The translations under genes and the position numbers were made by a program. Positions 27,249 to 35,058 of a stretch of 64,000 bases of DNA are shown here, in pieces. Numbering within the stretch: the stretch's first letter is position 1; every line of letters starts with the position of its first letter. Below the pieces are notes generated by a model, which was given only the letters and a program-made list of their open reading frames with translations, was not told the origin of the DNA and did not search any database. The DNA is from Maritalea mobilis (lineage in GTDB: Bacteria > Pseudomonadota > Alphaproteobacteria > Rhodobacterales > Rhodobacteraceae): positions 310,001 through 374,000 of the forward strand of contig NZ_JAHVKE010000002.1 of NCBI RefSeq assembly GCF_019800885.1, given 5' to 3'.

Positions 27249-28121
27249 ATGTTCAAAGGCTCGATGCCCGCCCTCGTCACCCCGTTCACGGACGGCAAGG
27301 TGGATTTCGAGGCGCTCAAATCGCTGGTGGAATGGCAGATCGCCGAAGGCTCTCACGGGTTGGTTCCGGTGGGCACGACGGGCGAGTCGCCCACGCTCAG
27401 CCATGACGAGCACGAGCAGGTGATCGAGGCGGTCGTGCAGGCCTCGGCGGGCCGGGTGCCCGTGATCGCCGGGGCCGGGTCGAACAACACGGTCGAGGCC
27501 ATCCGTTTCGTCGAACATGCCAAGGCGGTCGGCGCGGACGCGGCGCTGGTCGTGACGCCCTATTACAACAAGCCGACGCAGAAGGGCCTGATCGCCCATT
27601 TCAGCGCGCTGAACGAGATCGGCATCCCGATCATCATCTACAACATCCCGCCGCGCTCGGTGGTCGACATGCTGCCTGCGACGATGGGGGAGCTGTCCAA
27701 GCTGCCCAATATCGTGGGCGTCAAGGACGCCACCGGCGACCTGGCCCGCGTGCCCAAGCAGCGCATCACCTGCGGCACCGATTTCATCCAGCTTTCGGGT
27801 GAGGACGCGACAGCGGTGGGTTACAACGCACAAGGCGGGCGTGGCTGCATCAGCGTCACGGCCAATGTCGCGCCCAAGCTCTGCGCCGAGATGCAGGAAG
27901 CGACGCTGGCTGGCGATTTCGCCGCTGCGCTGGAGTATCAGGACAAGTTGATGCCGCTTCACGAGGCGATCTTTGCCGAACCGGGCGTCTGCGGCGCGAA
28001 ATACGGGCTGTCGGTTCTTGGCAAGTGTTCCGACGAGGTGCGCCTGCCGCTCACCGGCCTCGACGATACCACCAAGCAGAAGATCCAGGCGGCCATGCGC
28101 CATGCCGGGATCATCAGCTAG
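27249..28121 (+). CDS. dapA: 4-hydroxy-tetrahydrodipicolinate synthase
   Basis: 290 residues, the standard DapA length. It condenses pyruvate with aspartate semialdehyde in lysine and diaminopimelate synthesis. Seen: [19 protein letters not shown] (the substrate-binding Thr pair), the Tyr in [11 protein letters not shown], and the Schiff-base Lys in [19 protein letters not shown] lies about nine bases before ATG 27249. trmO begins one base after its stop, so dapA-trmO-smpB probably form one operon. Confidence 0.96.
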   Translation: MFKGSMPALVTPFTDGKVDFEALKSLVEWQIAEGSHGLVPVGTTGESPTLSHDEHEQVIEAVVQASAGRVPVIAGAGSNNTVEAIRFVEHAKAVGADAALVVTPYYNKPTQKGLIAHFSALNEIGIPIIIYNIPPRSVVDMLPATMGELSKLPNIVGVKDATGDLARVPKQRITCGTDFIQLSGEDATAVGYNAQGGRGCISVTANVAPKLCAEMQEATLAGDFAAALEYQDKLMPLHEAIFAEPGVCGAKYGLSVLGKCSDEVRLPLTGLDDTTKQKIQAAMRHAGIIS

Positions 28122-28122
28122 G

Positions 28123-28611
28123 ATGGGCGAGCGCCGCGAGGGCGAGGTTGCGTTGCCCTTCGACCCGGCAGACCGGGTCGAGGCGGGCGTCACCTTCATC
28201 GGACATATCCGGTCGAACTGGTCCAAGGGCAACGCGCCCCGAAACCTTCGCGCGGCCCGCGAAACGGGCGAGGTCGCGCGCATCGAACTGCTGCCCGACT
28301 ATGTCGAGGGGCTGACGGGCCTTGAGGTCGGGCGCGCCATCCAAGTGATGTACTGGGTCGATCGGGGTGAACGCAGCCTGATCGTGCAGTCCCCGCGCCA
28401 TACCGATGGGCCGCGCGGCGTTTTCGCGATCCGCAGCCCCGTGCGCCCCAACCCCATCGCGCTTGGCACCGTGGTCATCACGTCGATGGATCGGGAGGCC
28501 GGGGTGATCGGCATCGACGCGACCGATGCCTTCGACGGCACGCCCGTTCTGGACATCAAACCGTGGATTCCGACGGTCGACGTGCCGCCGGGCTGGCAGC
28601 CCGAGGGCTGA
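28123..28611 (+). CDS. trmO: tRNA (t6A37) N6-methyltransferase, TrmO/TsaA family
   Basis: 162 residues with the family marks [17 protein letters not shown] and [20 protein letters not shown] followed by NPIALGTV. TrmO methylates t6A37 in tRNA-Thr using SAM. ATG 28123 lies one base past the dapA stop. An in-frame start at 27973 inside dapA is not conserved. The gene fits between dapA and smpB with 19 bases to the latter. Confidence 0.88.
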   Translation: MGERREGEVALPFDPADRVEAGVTFIGHIRSNWSKGNAPRNLRAARETGEVARIELLPDYVEGLTGLEVGRAIQVMYWVDRGERSLIVQSPRHTDGPRGVFAIRSPVRPNPIALGTVVITSMDREAGVIGIDATDAFDGTPVLDIKPWIPTVDVPPGWQPEG

Positions 28612-28630
28612 GCGCCTATATCCGCCTCCC

Positions 28631-29107
28631 ATGGCCAAGAAACCTGACAACCCGAATTACAAGGTCGTCGCCGAGAACCGGCGCGCGCGCTACGATTATG
28701 CCATCGAGGATGATCTCGAGGTCGGGATCGTTCTGGAAGGGTCCGAGGTCAAAAGCCTGCGGGAAGGTGGGGCGAACATCGCCGAAAGCTACGCAAACGT
28801 CGAAGAAGGCGAGTTGTGGCTGATCAACAGCTACGTCGCGCCCTATGCCCAGGCCAAGACCTTCACCCATGACGAGAAGCGCCGTCGCAAGCTCTTGGCG
28901 TCGAAAAAGGAACTGTCGAAGCTCTGGAATGCCACGCAGCGGCAGGGCATGACGCTGGTTCCGCTGGTGCTCTATTTCAATCACAAGGGCATCGCGAAGA
29001 TGAAGATCGGCATCGCCAAGGGCAAGAAAACCGCGGACAAGCGCGAAACCAGCGCCAAGCGTGACTGGCAGCGGCAGAAACAGCGCCTGCTCAAGCAGAA
29101 TGGCTGA
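28631..29107 (+). CDS. smpB: SsrA-binding protein (trans-translation)
   Basis: 158 residues with the OB-fold opening [20 protein letters not shown], then [15 protein letters not shown] and [18 protein letters not shown], and the basic C-terminal tail ([20 protein letters not shown]) that follows mRNA path contacts. It delivers tmRNA to stalled ribosomes. No ssrA RNA is seen in this window. Last gene of the dapA-trmO-smpB series. The second rescue factor, arfB, lies about 4 kb downstream. Confidence 0.97.
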   Translation: MAKKPDNPNYKVVAENRRARYDYAIEDDLEVGIVLEGSEVKSLREGGANIAESYANVEEGELWLINSYVAPYAQAKTFTHDEKRRRKLLASKKELSKLWNATQRQGMTLVPLVLYFNHKGIAKMKIGIAKGKKTADKRETSAKRDWQRQKQRLLKQNG

Positions 29108-29187
29108 GGCGCGGCGTCCCCTTGCGGAGTCGCGCCGTGCCGCGTAGGCCTATTCCACGGTGAGAGACAACACAGACGAGGGCCGAC

Positions 29188-30051
29188 ATGGGCAAGCCGA
29201 TCACGGGGGACGACCCCAAGACCCTGGTTTCGACCGACTGGCTGTCCGCGCATCTGAACGACCCGGATCTGCGCATCCTCGATGCCTCCTATTACCTGGC
29301 CGACATGGGCCGCGACGGGAAGGCGGAGTATGACGCCGCGCACATCCCCGGCGCGCGGTTCTTCGATATCGATGACGTGTGCGATGCGCGCAGCGATTTG
29401 CCCCACATGGCCGCGCCCGTCGAGAAATTCATGAGCCGGATGCGCGCGCTTGGCGTCGGCGACGGGCACCAGGTGGTGGTCTATGACGGGGCTGGCCTCT
29501 TCTCGGCCGCGCGGGTGTGGTGGAATTTCCGCCTGATGGGCAAAACCGATATCGCGGTTCTGGATGGCGGGTTTCCCAAGTGGCAGGCCGAGGGGCGCCC
29601 GGTCGAGGACATGGCCCCGATCATCCGTGACCGCCACATCACCGTGCAGCGCCAGGCGCATATGGTGAAGGACGTGACGCAGGTCGCTGCCGCGTCCAAG
29701 CTGGGCGACTGGCAGATCGTCGATGCCCGCTCCGAAGGCCGCTTTCGCGGGACCGAGCCAGAGGTGCGTGCGGGGCTGCGCTCGGGTCGGATCCCCAACT
29801 CGCTGAATGTGCATTACGCCAGCTTGCTGAACGAAGATGGCACGATGAAAGAGGGCGACGCCCTGCGCGCCGCCTTCGAGGCTGGCGGCGTCGATATCGA
29901 GAAGCGAACCATCACAACCTGCGGCTCCGGCGTGACCGCCGCGATCCTGATGCTGGGCCTTGCGCGCCTCGGGAACGAGGACACCGCGCTTTACGACGGG
30001 TCCTGGTCGGAATGGGGCCAGTTCGAGCAACTCAAGGTCGAAACTGGATGA
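29188..30051 (+). CDS. sseA: two-rhodanese-domain sulfurtransferase (3-mercaptopyruvate sulfurtransferase type)
   Basis: 287 residues made of two rhodanese domains. The N-terminal one is inactive-like (LRILDASYYLADMGRDGKAE) and the C-terminal one has the catalytic Cys at about residue 245 in ITTCGSGVTAAILML. A CGSGV-type loop is typical of 3-mercaptopyruvate sulfurtransferases rather than thiosulfate rhodaneses. It probably transfers sulfur in cysteine breakdown. ATGA overlap with the GNAT gene downstream. GAGGG precedes ATG 29188. Confidence 0.92.
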   Translation: MGKPITGDDPKTLVSTDWLSAHLNDPDLRILDASYYLADMGRDGKAEYDAAHIPGARFFDIDDVCDARSDLPHMAAPVEKFMSRMRALGVGDGHQVVVYDGAGLFSAARVWWNFRLMGKTDIAVLDGGFPKWQAEGRPVEDMAPIIRDRHITVQRQAHMVKDVTQVAAASKLGDWQIVDARSEGRFRGTEPEVRAGLRSGRIPNSLNVHYASLLNEDGTMKEGDALRAAFEAGGVDIEKRTITTCGSGVTAAILMLGLARLGNEDTALYDGSWSEWGQFEQLKVETG

Positions 30052-30617
30052 GCATCATCCCGGCGGGAACCGAGGTTGCCTATACGATCACTTATCTGGA
30101 AATGACCGACCGGCCCGATTGGGCGGTTCCCGCATTGCCCGATGGCGTGCGGCTTGAGCGCGCGATCAATCCGCCGGTCTGGTATTTCCTGTCGCTCTAC
30201 GACGCCGTGGGCCGCGATTACGAATGGCGCGACCGGTTCGATCAGGCCGAGCAGAACCCGGCCGCGCTGGCGTCGTTCGTCGCAGACCCAAACGTGATGC
30301 TCTGGACCGCGCTGGCCGATGGCTGGCCGCAGGGGTTTTTCCAACTGGATGCGCGGCAGAACGGCACCTGCGACCTCGCCTATTTCGGGATGGTGCCCGA
30401 GGCTGTGGGCAAGGGCCTTGGCGGTGTGCTGCTGAAGACCGCGATCGCGATGGGATGGTCCTTGCCGGATGTTGAGCGGATGACCGTGAACACCTGCACG
30501 CTGGACCACCCGCGCGCCCTGGACCTGTACAAGAGGATGGGCTTCCGCCCCATCCGGACCGAGGACTGCACCCGCGTCCTTCACCGCGCGCGGGACACGT
30601 CCCGCCATCCCGCCTGA
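30048..30617 (+). CDS. GNAT-family N-acetyltransferase
   Basis: 189 residues. The acetyl-CoA motif A region reads AYFGMVPEAVGKGLGGVLLKTAIAM, here the Q/RxxGxG/A pattern as GKGLGG, followed by the C-terminal NTCTLDHPRALDLYKRMGFR. The substrate is unknown. The first codon overlaps the sulfurtransferase stop (ATGA), so translation is coupled, and the aminotransferase gene begins eight bases after its stop. Confidence 0.85.
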   Translation: MSIIPAGTEVAYTITYLEMTDRPDWAVPALPDGVRLERAINPPVWYFLSLYDAVGRDYEWRDRFDQAEQNPAALASFVADPNVMLWTALADGWPQGFFQLDARQNGTCDLAYFGMVPEAVGKGLGGVLLKTAIAMGWSLPDVERMTVNTCTLDHPRALDLYKRMGFRPIRTEDCTRVLHRARDTSRHPA

Positions 30618-30625
30618 GGCCCCTC

Positions 30626-31810
30626 ATGTTCGAAACACTGACCCCGCCGCCGCAAGACAAGATCATCCAGATCATGGGTCTCTACGCGGCCGACACCCGG
30701 CCCGAAAAGGTCGATCTCGGCGTCGGCGTCTATCGCACCGAGGATGGGCGCACGCCCGTGATGGCGGCCGTGAAAGCCGCCGAGGCGCGGATCCTTCAGG
30801 CGCAGGAAAGCAAAGGCTATGTCGCGCTCGCTGGCGATGCCGGGTTCCATGCCGTCATGCGCGGCCTGATCCTTGGCGATGCGGTCGCGCCGGAACGGGT
30901 TGCCGCCTGTGCAACGCCAGGGGGCACCGGTGCCGTGCGCCAGATCCTCGAGATGGTGCAGCGCCTGACGCCCGAGGCGCGCATCTGGGTCCCCAGCCCC
31001 AGCTGGCCCAACCATGCCGCGATCATCGGGCATCTCGGGCTGACCCAGGTCGATTACCGCTACTACGATGCCGACGCGGGCGGGATTGACCGCGACGGGA
31101 TGCTCGCCGATCTGGCCCAGGCGCAGAAGGGCGACATCGTCCTTCTCCACGGCTGCTGCCATAACCCCACGGGCGCTGACCTGAGCGCACAGGACTGGGG
31201 CGATCTGGCGGGCGTTTTCGAGGCGACCGGCGCCATCCCCTTCGTCGATATCGCCTACCAAGGTTTCGGTGAGGGGTTGGAGGAAGACGCGCAAGGCCTT
31301 CGGTCGCTTGCCGCCCGCGTGCCCGAGATGCTGGTCGCCGCCAGCGGGTCCAAGAATTTCGGCCTCTACCGCGAGCGTGTCGGTATCATCCTTGCCGTGA
31401 CCGACCCCGGCACGCCGCGCGATGTCGCCGCCGCGATGCTGGCGCATCTCAACCGGCAATCTTTTGCCTTCCCGCCCGACCACGGCGCGCGGGTGGTCGA
31501 GACGATCCTGACCGATGCCGAGCTGACCGCCCAATGGCGGGCGGAACTGGATGCCATGCGCACCCGCATGACCGCCAACCGCCGCGCGCTGGCCGAGGCA
31601 CTGAGGGCTGAGACGGGGTCGGACCGTTTCGGCTTCATCGCGGCGCAACGGGGGATGTTCTCTCTCCTGCCGGTGACCGGGGCACAGGTATCGCAACTGC
31701 GCGAGGATCACGCGATCTACCTCGTCTCGGATGGGCGGATGAACGTGGCGGGCCTGACCGAAAAGACCATCCCGCAGGTCGCCCGCGCCATCGCGCAGGT
31801 GCTGGGCTAG
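30626..31810 (+). CDS. aromatic amino acid / aspartate aminotransferase (class I)
   Basis: 394 residues of the aspartate/tyrosine aminotransferase subgroup. Seen: VDLGVGVYRTEDGRTPVM, the Asn-containing HGCCHNPTGADLS, the PLP-contact FVDIAYQGFGEG and the PLP-binding Lys in AASGSKNFGLYRERVG. The pocket GCCHNPTGAD and length fit TyrB/AspC. It probably transfers amino groups between aromatic amino acids or aspartate and 2-oxoglutarate. It is the third gene of the sseA-GNAT-aminotransferase series. Confidence 0.9.
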   Translation: MFETLTPPPQDKIIQIMGLYAADTRPEKVDLGVGVYRTEDGRTPVMAAVKAAEARILQAQESKGYVALAGDAGFHAVMRGLILGDAVAPERVAACATPGGTGAVRQILEMVQRLTPEARIWVPSPSWPNHAAIIGHLGLTQVDYRYYDADAGGIDRDGMLADLAQAQKGDIVLLHGCCHNPTGADLSAQDWGDLAGVFEATGAIPFVDIAYQGFGEGLEEDAQGLRSLAARVPEMLVAASGSKNFGLYRERVGIILAVTDPGTPRDVAAAMLAHLNRQSFAFPPDHGARVVETILTDAELTAQWRAELDAMRTRMTANRRALAEALRAETGSDRFGFIAAQRGMFSLLPVTGAQVSQLREDHAIYLVSDGRMNVAGLTEKTIPQVARAIAQVLG

Positions 31811-31899
31811 GGCTTGCCAGACCGTTTCCAGGGGCGTAAGGGGGCCGCTGTCCCCGATGGGGCCAAGTCTCCGAGCACCTTGTAAAAACGGATCACAAC

Positions 31900-32523
31900 A
31901 TGACCTCCCGTTACCTTCCTGGCATTCTTGCCATGGCGGCGATTGTCGTCGCGTCGAATATCCTTGTTCAGTTCCTCTTCGGCCAATGGCTGACCTGGGG
32001 CGCGTTCACCTACCCTCTGGCCTTCCTCGTCACCGATATCATGAACCGCGTCTACGGCGTGCAAGCCGCGCGGCGCGTTGTTTTCGTTGGCTTTCTGACC
32101 GGCGTTGCCTGTTCGCTGATCGGCACGCAGATCATGGGCGAATTCGGCCCGCTGGTGACGCTGCGCATCGCGCTGGGCAGTGGGCTTGCCTTCCTCACCG
32201 CGCAGCTGCTGGACGTCGCCATTTTCAACCGCCTTCGCGGCGGGAAATGGTGGCAAGCGCCTGTTTTTTCTAGCGTTATCGGCTCGTCCGTCGACACGGC
32301 GCTGTTTTTTACCATCGCGTTCTCGGCCAGCCTGACCTTCCTTGAACCCGCCAATGACGTGTCCTGGGCGGGGGAGGTCCTGCCGATCCTGGGCGCAGGT
32401 CCCGAGGCCCCGCTCTGGGTGTCGCTGGCCATCGCGGATTGGGGTGTCAAACTTGCCCTCGCCTTGATCGCGCTGGTGCCGTTTCGCCTGATTACGCGCC
32501 GTTTGATGGCACAGGTTGCGTAA
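31900..32523 (+). CDS. queuosine precursor transporter, YhhQ/VUT family
   Basis: 207 residues with about six hydrophobic helices and the family-typical ITY region FTYPLAFLVTDIMNRVYGVQAA (residues about 37-58). It takes up preQ0/preQ1-type queuosine precursors, which feed tRNA wobble modification. An 89-base leader separates it from the aminotransferase gene; its short CCCC/GGGG hairpin is noted in the findings. The start ATG 31900 has no strong ribosome binding site. Confidence 0.85.
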   Translation: MTSRYLPGILAMAAIVVASNILVQFLFGQWLTWGAFTYPLAFLVTDIMNRVYGVQAARRVVFVGFLTGVACSLIGTQIMGEFGPLVTLRIALGSGLAFLTAQLLDVAIFNRLRGGKWWQAPVFSSVIGSSVDTALFFTIAFSASLTFLEPANDVSWAGEVLPILGAGPEAPLWVSLAIADWGVKLALALIALVPFRLITRRLMAQVA

Positions 32524-32529
32524 AAAGTT

Positions 32530-32559
32530 TTGACAACCACGAAATCTGTGGCAGGCTAA
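32530..32559 (+). promoter_or_regulatory. candidate promoter of the small-RNA unit
   Basis: TTGACA at 32530-32535 is a perfect -35 box. GGCTAA at 32554-32559, after an 18-base spacer, is a weak -10. This would start RNA near 32566, directly after the YhhQ-type transporter gene stop at 32523, and it faces the small ORF and terminator downstream. Confidence 0.5.
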
Positions 32560-32593
32560 GCTTAACAGCAACGCAGTGAAAGGAGGTGATCCA

Positions 32594-32650
32594 GTGTCTA
32601 GAGAAGCATTGGAGAAGTGGGTCGGGACAGCTTGGGAGGTGCGCCTTTAA
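32594..32650 (+). CDS. small ORF of 18 residues with an extreme Shine-Dalgarno
   Basis: GTG-initiated peptide MSREALEKWVGTAWEVRL, with AGGAGG seven bases before the start inside a 17-base match to the anti-Shine-Dalgarno tail. The ORF ends CTT TAA. A +1 slip at CTT would continue as KATLGGKNPSQVGVS to TAA at 32694-32696, giving 33 residues, and GGAGG sits five bases before the CTT, as in programmed frameshift sites. Whether the extended form is made, or whether the one-base difference is an ordinary indel, cannot be told from one sequence. Confidence 0.5.
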   Translation: MSREALEKWVGTAWEVRL

Positions 32651-32720
32651 GGCAACCCTTGGGGGCAAGAACCCCTCTCAAGTGGGCGTGTCCTAACCGC
32701 ACCCCACCTCCGGATTCTCG

Positions 32721-32752
32721 AAAGGGCCGTGTCGGATGACGCGGCCCTTTTT
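32721..32752 (+). terminator. strong Rho-independent terminator
   Basis: AAAGGGCCGTGTC and GACGCGGCCCTTT pair (one G-T) around a GGAT loop and are followed by TTTTTGG. It ends the small unit starting near 32566 and lies 95 bases before the arfB start, so it could also act as an attenuator in front of arfB. Confidence 0.85.
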
Positions 32753-32785
32753 GGTGCGCGCGGGGGCTGAATCCGCACGTCACAC

Positions 32786-32818
32786 CCGGTACACACCCTG
32801 TACACAGCCCGTACATAC
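32786..32818. repeat. three 11-base GTACA repeats before arfB
   Basis: Three adjacent 11-base units, CCGGTACACAC, CCTGTACACAG and CCCGTACATAC, sit between the terminator and arfB. The period is one helical turn, as expected for a protein operator, though a chance low-complexity stretch is possible. Confidence 0.5.
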
Positions 32819-32846
32819 ACGCGCCCGCACCGCCCCGGAGGCCCCG

Positions 32847-33266
32847 ATGCCCCTGACCATCACCGACACGATCCAGATCGAGGATTGGGAGATCACCGAG
32901 AGTTTCATCCGCGCGGGCGGGCCGGGCGGCCAGAACGTCAACAAGGTGTCGAGCGCGGTGGAACTGCGGTTCGAGGCCGCGCGCTCGCCCAACCTGCCCG
33001 ACCCGGTGAAACGGCGGCTGGAGCGTCTGGCCGGACGGCGCTGGACGAAAGAGGGGGCGGTGGTGATCCAGGTGACCGAGGAGCGATCCCAGGCCCGCAA
33101 CCGCGAGATCGCGCGGGAGCGCCTGGCCGAGCTGATCCGGCGGGCGACGGAAAAGCCCAAGAAACGGATCAAGACGCGCGTGTCGCTGAACCAGAAGCGC
33201 AAGCGGGTGGAGGCGAAAAAGAAGCGCGGCGAGGTGAAGGCGTTACGGGGGAAGGTGGAGGAGTAG
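32847..33266 (+). CDS. arfB: alternative ribosome rescue peptidyl-tRNA hydrolase ArfB
   Basis: 139 residues with the release-factor-like catalytic motif in SFIRAGGPGGQNVNKVSSAV (GGQ) and a long basic tail (KKRIKTRVSLNQKRKRVEAK) that reads the empty mRNA channel. ArfB hydrolyses peptidyl-tRNA on ribosomes stalled without a stop codon, as backup to trans-translation. The start is ATG 32847 after CCCGGAGG; an in-frame start at 32736 in the terminator region is unlikely. The neighbouring gene smpB at 28631 serves the other rescue route. Confidence 0.95.
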   Translation: MPLTITDTIQIEDWEITESFIRAGGPGGQNVNKVSSAVELRFEAARSPNLPDPVKRRLERLAGRRWTKEGAVVIQVTEERSQARNREIARERLAELIRRATEKPKKRIKTRVSLNQKRKRVEAKKKRGEVKALRGKVEE

Positions 33267-33303
33267 TTTGGGTTCGGTCGTACTCAATAAGCACCGACTA
33301 GTT

Positions 33304-35019
33304 TCAGCTAGGTGAAATCAAACTCGCAAAGTCTTTCAGCCGCTCTTGTTGGCCGGTGGCCAGCAGCATTCCATCCATTTGCCCTTTGATGTGGGAAAGA
33401 TAATCATCTTGCGATCGAAGATTCGTGTAGAAATCCGCAATGCCGGGCAATCCGATAAGCAGTGGTAAAATCGATTCTACAACAGGCACCCATCGTGCAA
33501 CCAATTCTGCAATGGACGAATCTCTTGCCGTCTTCTGGTCAAATGCGACTGTTGTTGTATCTAGCTTGGTGCCTACGATAACTTCTAAGCTGTTCGCAAT
33601 GACAGCAAGAAGAAAAGGTTTGAAGTTCAAATTGCGGAGAAGCTCAAGCTGCCGGTTCTCAATATCAAGAAGCTCTCCACTATTTGACTTCTTCTTAAGT
33701 GCAAGTCTTTTGGCGTCAATTGCGCGAGCCAAAGTATAAACAAGTAGAATATGTCGTGCTTTTTTGTTTTCAAAAGCATTGTTATATAGATTCTTTTGTA
33801 GGAAAAGCTGAGCTTTTCCTCGAACTGCATCACGGGGGCGCCCGTGAAAGCCAAGCAGCGGTTGCAATACTTGCTCAATTCCAATCTGTTCGCCTTGCTG
33901 GTTGAAACCACGTTTTCTATTGTAGGAGAAGCCGATCTGCGCGAATTCGCTTGATATTCTGTTTTGGTCGGCATCGTTCGCAAAGCGATCCCAGGTGGTA
34001 ATTTGATTTTGAGTATTGTTAAATCGTACGATCTTATCAATTGTGTCTTGATCCGACGATTGAATTACTCTTCCAAGAACTTTTACATCAGAAACTTCCG
34101 AGCCAGCGAGGGCGACGCTTCCGATCGTGCCAGAGGTTTGGGCTCCATTAATTATGGAAATGCCGCTCAGTTTTCGTTTGCCTGATTTTTTCTCGCTCAA
34201 CGAAAGTGTTAAGATTGTTATCCCGTTATTAAAAGCCCAAAAATCTGTAGGGCTTCGTTCGATGGTGTCTTTGATTCCAGAATTCACTCTGCGCCGACCA
34301 TCGGCGCCAAGGAAGCCACGATAGTTTGCACTATAAAGCTTGTCGCCATATTTTTCATATAGCGATTTTATCCATTCGCCGGTAATGGTGGCAACGCCGG
34401 CCTGCCAATTTGATCCAGACTCTTCAATCCCCACTTCAAAGGGAAAGTCGATATCGTCCTTTACTTCAATATGAGAGTCTTGCGCAGCAAATAAATGGTC
34501 TAGCTTTGGTTTGCCAAGTTCGTGGGACCGTACAGTGATATTCTCATTGGCTAGTGCTTGGCGTAAGTGAGCTTCGACTGTTTGAAGTTCTAGAGCGACG
34601 TTAACCGACTCTGGCAGATTGTGAACGTATATCAGATCAATTTGTTCAATTTCTCCATCCGCCAATGATTGACGAAATCCAGAAATGGTATTCCTTATAT
34701 TTTCAGGCACTTGGTCCAAGTTCCCTGAAACAATCCACGCTGCGGCGGTGTTTAAATCGGACGCTTTGTTTGCGGGCGCTGAGTCTTTCTTGCTCTTTGA
34801 ATAATAACCTTGTGCAAAAATAAGGCGACGCCCCTCGACATCATGGTAAATGAAATCAATCTTTTTGTCATTGCTCCCATCTGTAAAGCCCTCAGATGCA
34901 AGGGCTAGAACGTCTGGTTCTTCAATGAAAAGCGCGATGGCTTGCGCTATATAAGCACCCTCATAAGAAACAGATTCTACAAGACCTTGACGAGAAGAAA
35001 GTGCGTCTTCGAAGCTCAT
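33304..35019 (-). CDS. AIPR family (abortive infection phage resistance) protein
   Basis: 571 residues. An N-terminal nuclease-like segment (GSNDKKIDFIYHDVEGRRLI, then FAQGYYSK; D51, D55, Q70 and K75) resembles a PD-(D/E)XK/Mrr core. The AIPR hallmarks follow: NYRGFLGADGRRRVNSGIKD (about 232-251), FWAFNNGITIL (260-270), IINGAQTSGTIG (289-300) and RFNNTQN (332-338). AIPR proteins are linked to phage abortive infection. Base and codon use is visibly AT-rich compared with both neighbours, with many AAA, AAT, ATA and TTT codons. It is convergent with arfB (37 bases) and 39 bases downstream of pncB. No partner, integrase or tRNA is adjacent. Confidence 0.85.
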   Translation of the reverse strand: MSFEDALSSRQGLVESVSYEGAYIAQAIALFIEEPDVLALASEGFTDGSNDKKIDFIYHDVEGRRLIFAQGYYSKSKKDSAPANKASDLNTAAAWIVSGNLDQVPENIRNTISGFRQSLADGEIEQIDLIYVHNLPESVNVALELQTVEAHLRQALANENITVRSHELGKPKLDHLFAAQDSHIEVKDDIDFPFEVGIEESGSNWQAGVATITGEWIKSLYEKYGDKLYSANYRGFLGADGRRRVNSGIKDTIERSPTDFWAFNNGITILTLSLSEKKSGKRKLSGISIINGAQTSGTIGSVALAGSEVSDVKVLGRVIQSSDQDTIDKIVRFNNTQNQITTWDRFANDADQNRISSEFAQIGFSYNRKRGFNQQGEQIGIEQVLQPLLGFHGRPRDAVRGKAQLFLQKNLYNNAFENKKARHILLVYTLARAIDAKRLALKKKSNSGELLDIENRQLELLRNLNFKPFLLAVIANSLEVIVGTKLDTTTVAFDQKTARDSSIAELVARWVPVVESILPLLIGLPGIADFYTNLRSQDDYLSHIKGQMDGMLLATGQQERLKDFASLISPS

Positions 35020-35058
35020 ATTAATGCCTTTCTGAAGGTAGCTGGTCGATATGGTTAT

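Larger units (their letters stand above)
32566..32752 (+). ncRNA. candidate small transcript with full-length 16S-tail complement
   Basis: A compact unit of roughly 190 bases bounded by a good -35 box and a strong terminator. It starts with GAAAGGAGGTGATCCAG (32578-32594), which is the complement of the 16S rRNA 3' tail over 17 bases, ending inside the GTG start codon of a small ORF. GGAGGTG recurs at 32635-32641, and CACCTCC at 32704-32710 can pair with either copy. It may be a small mRNA, a regulatory RNA or a leader of arfB. I do not recognise a named family. Confidence 0.5.
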
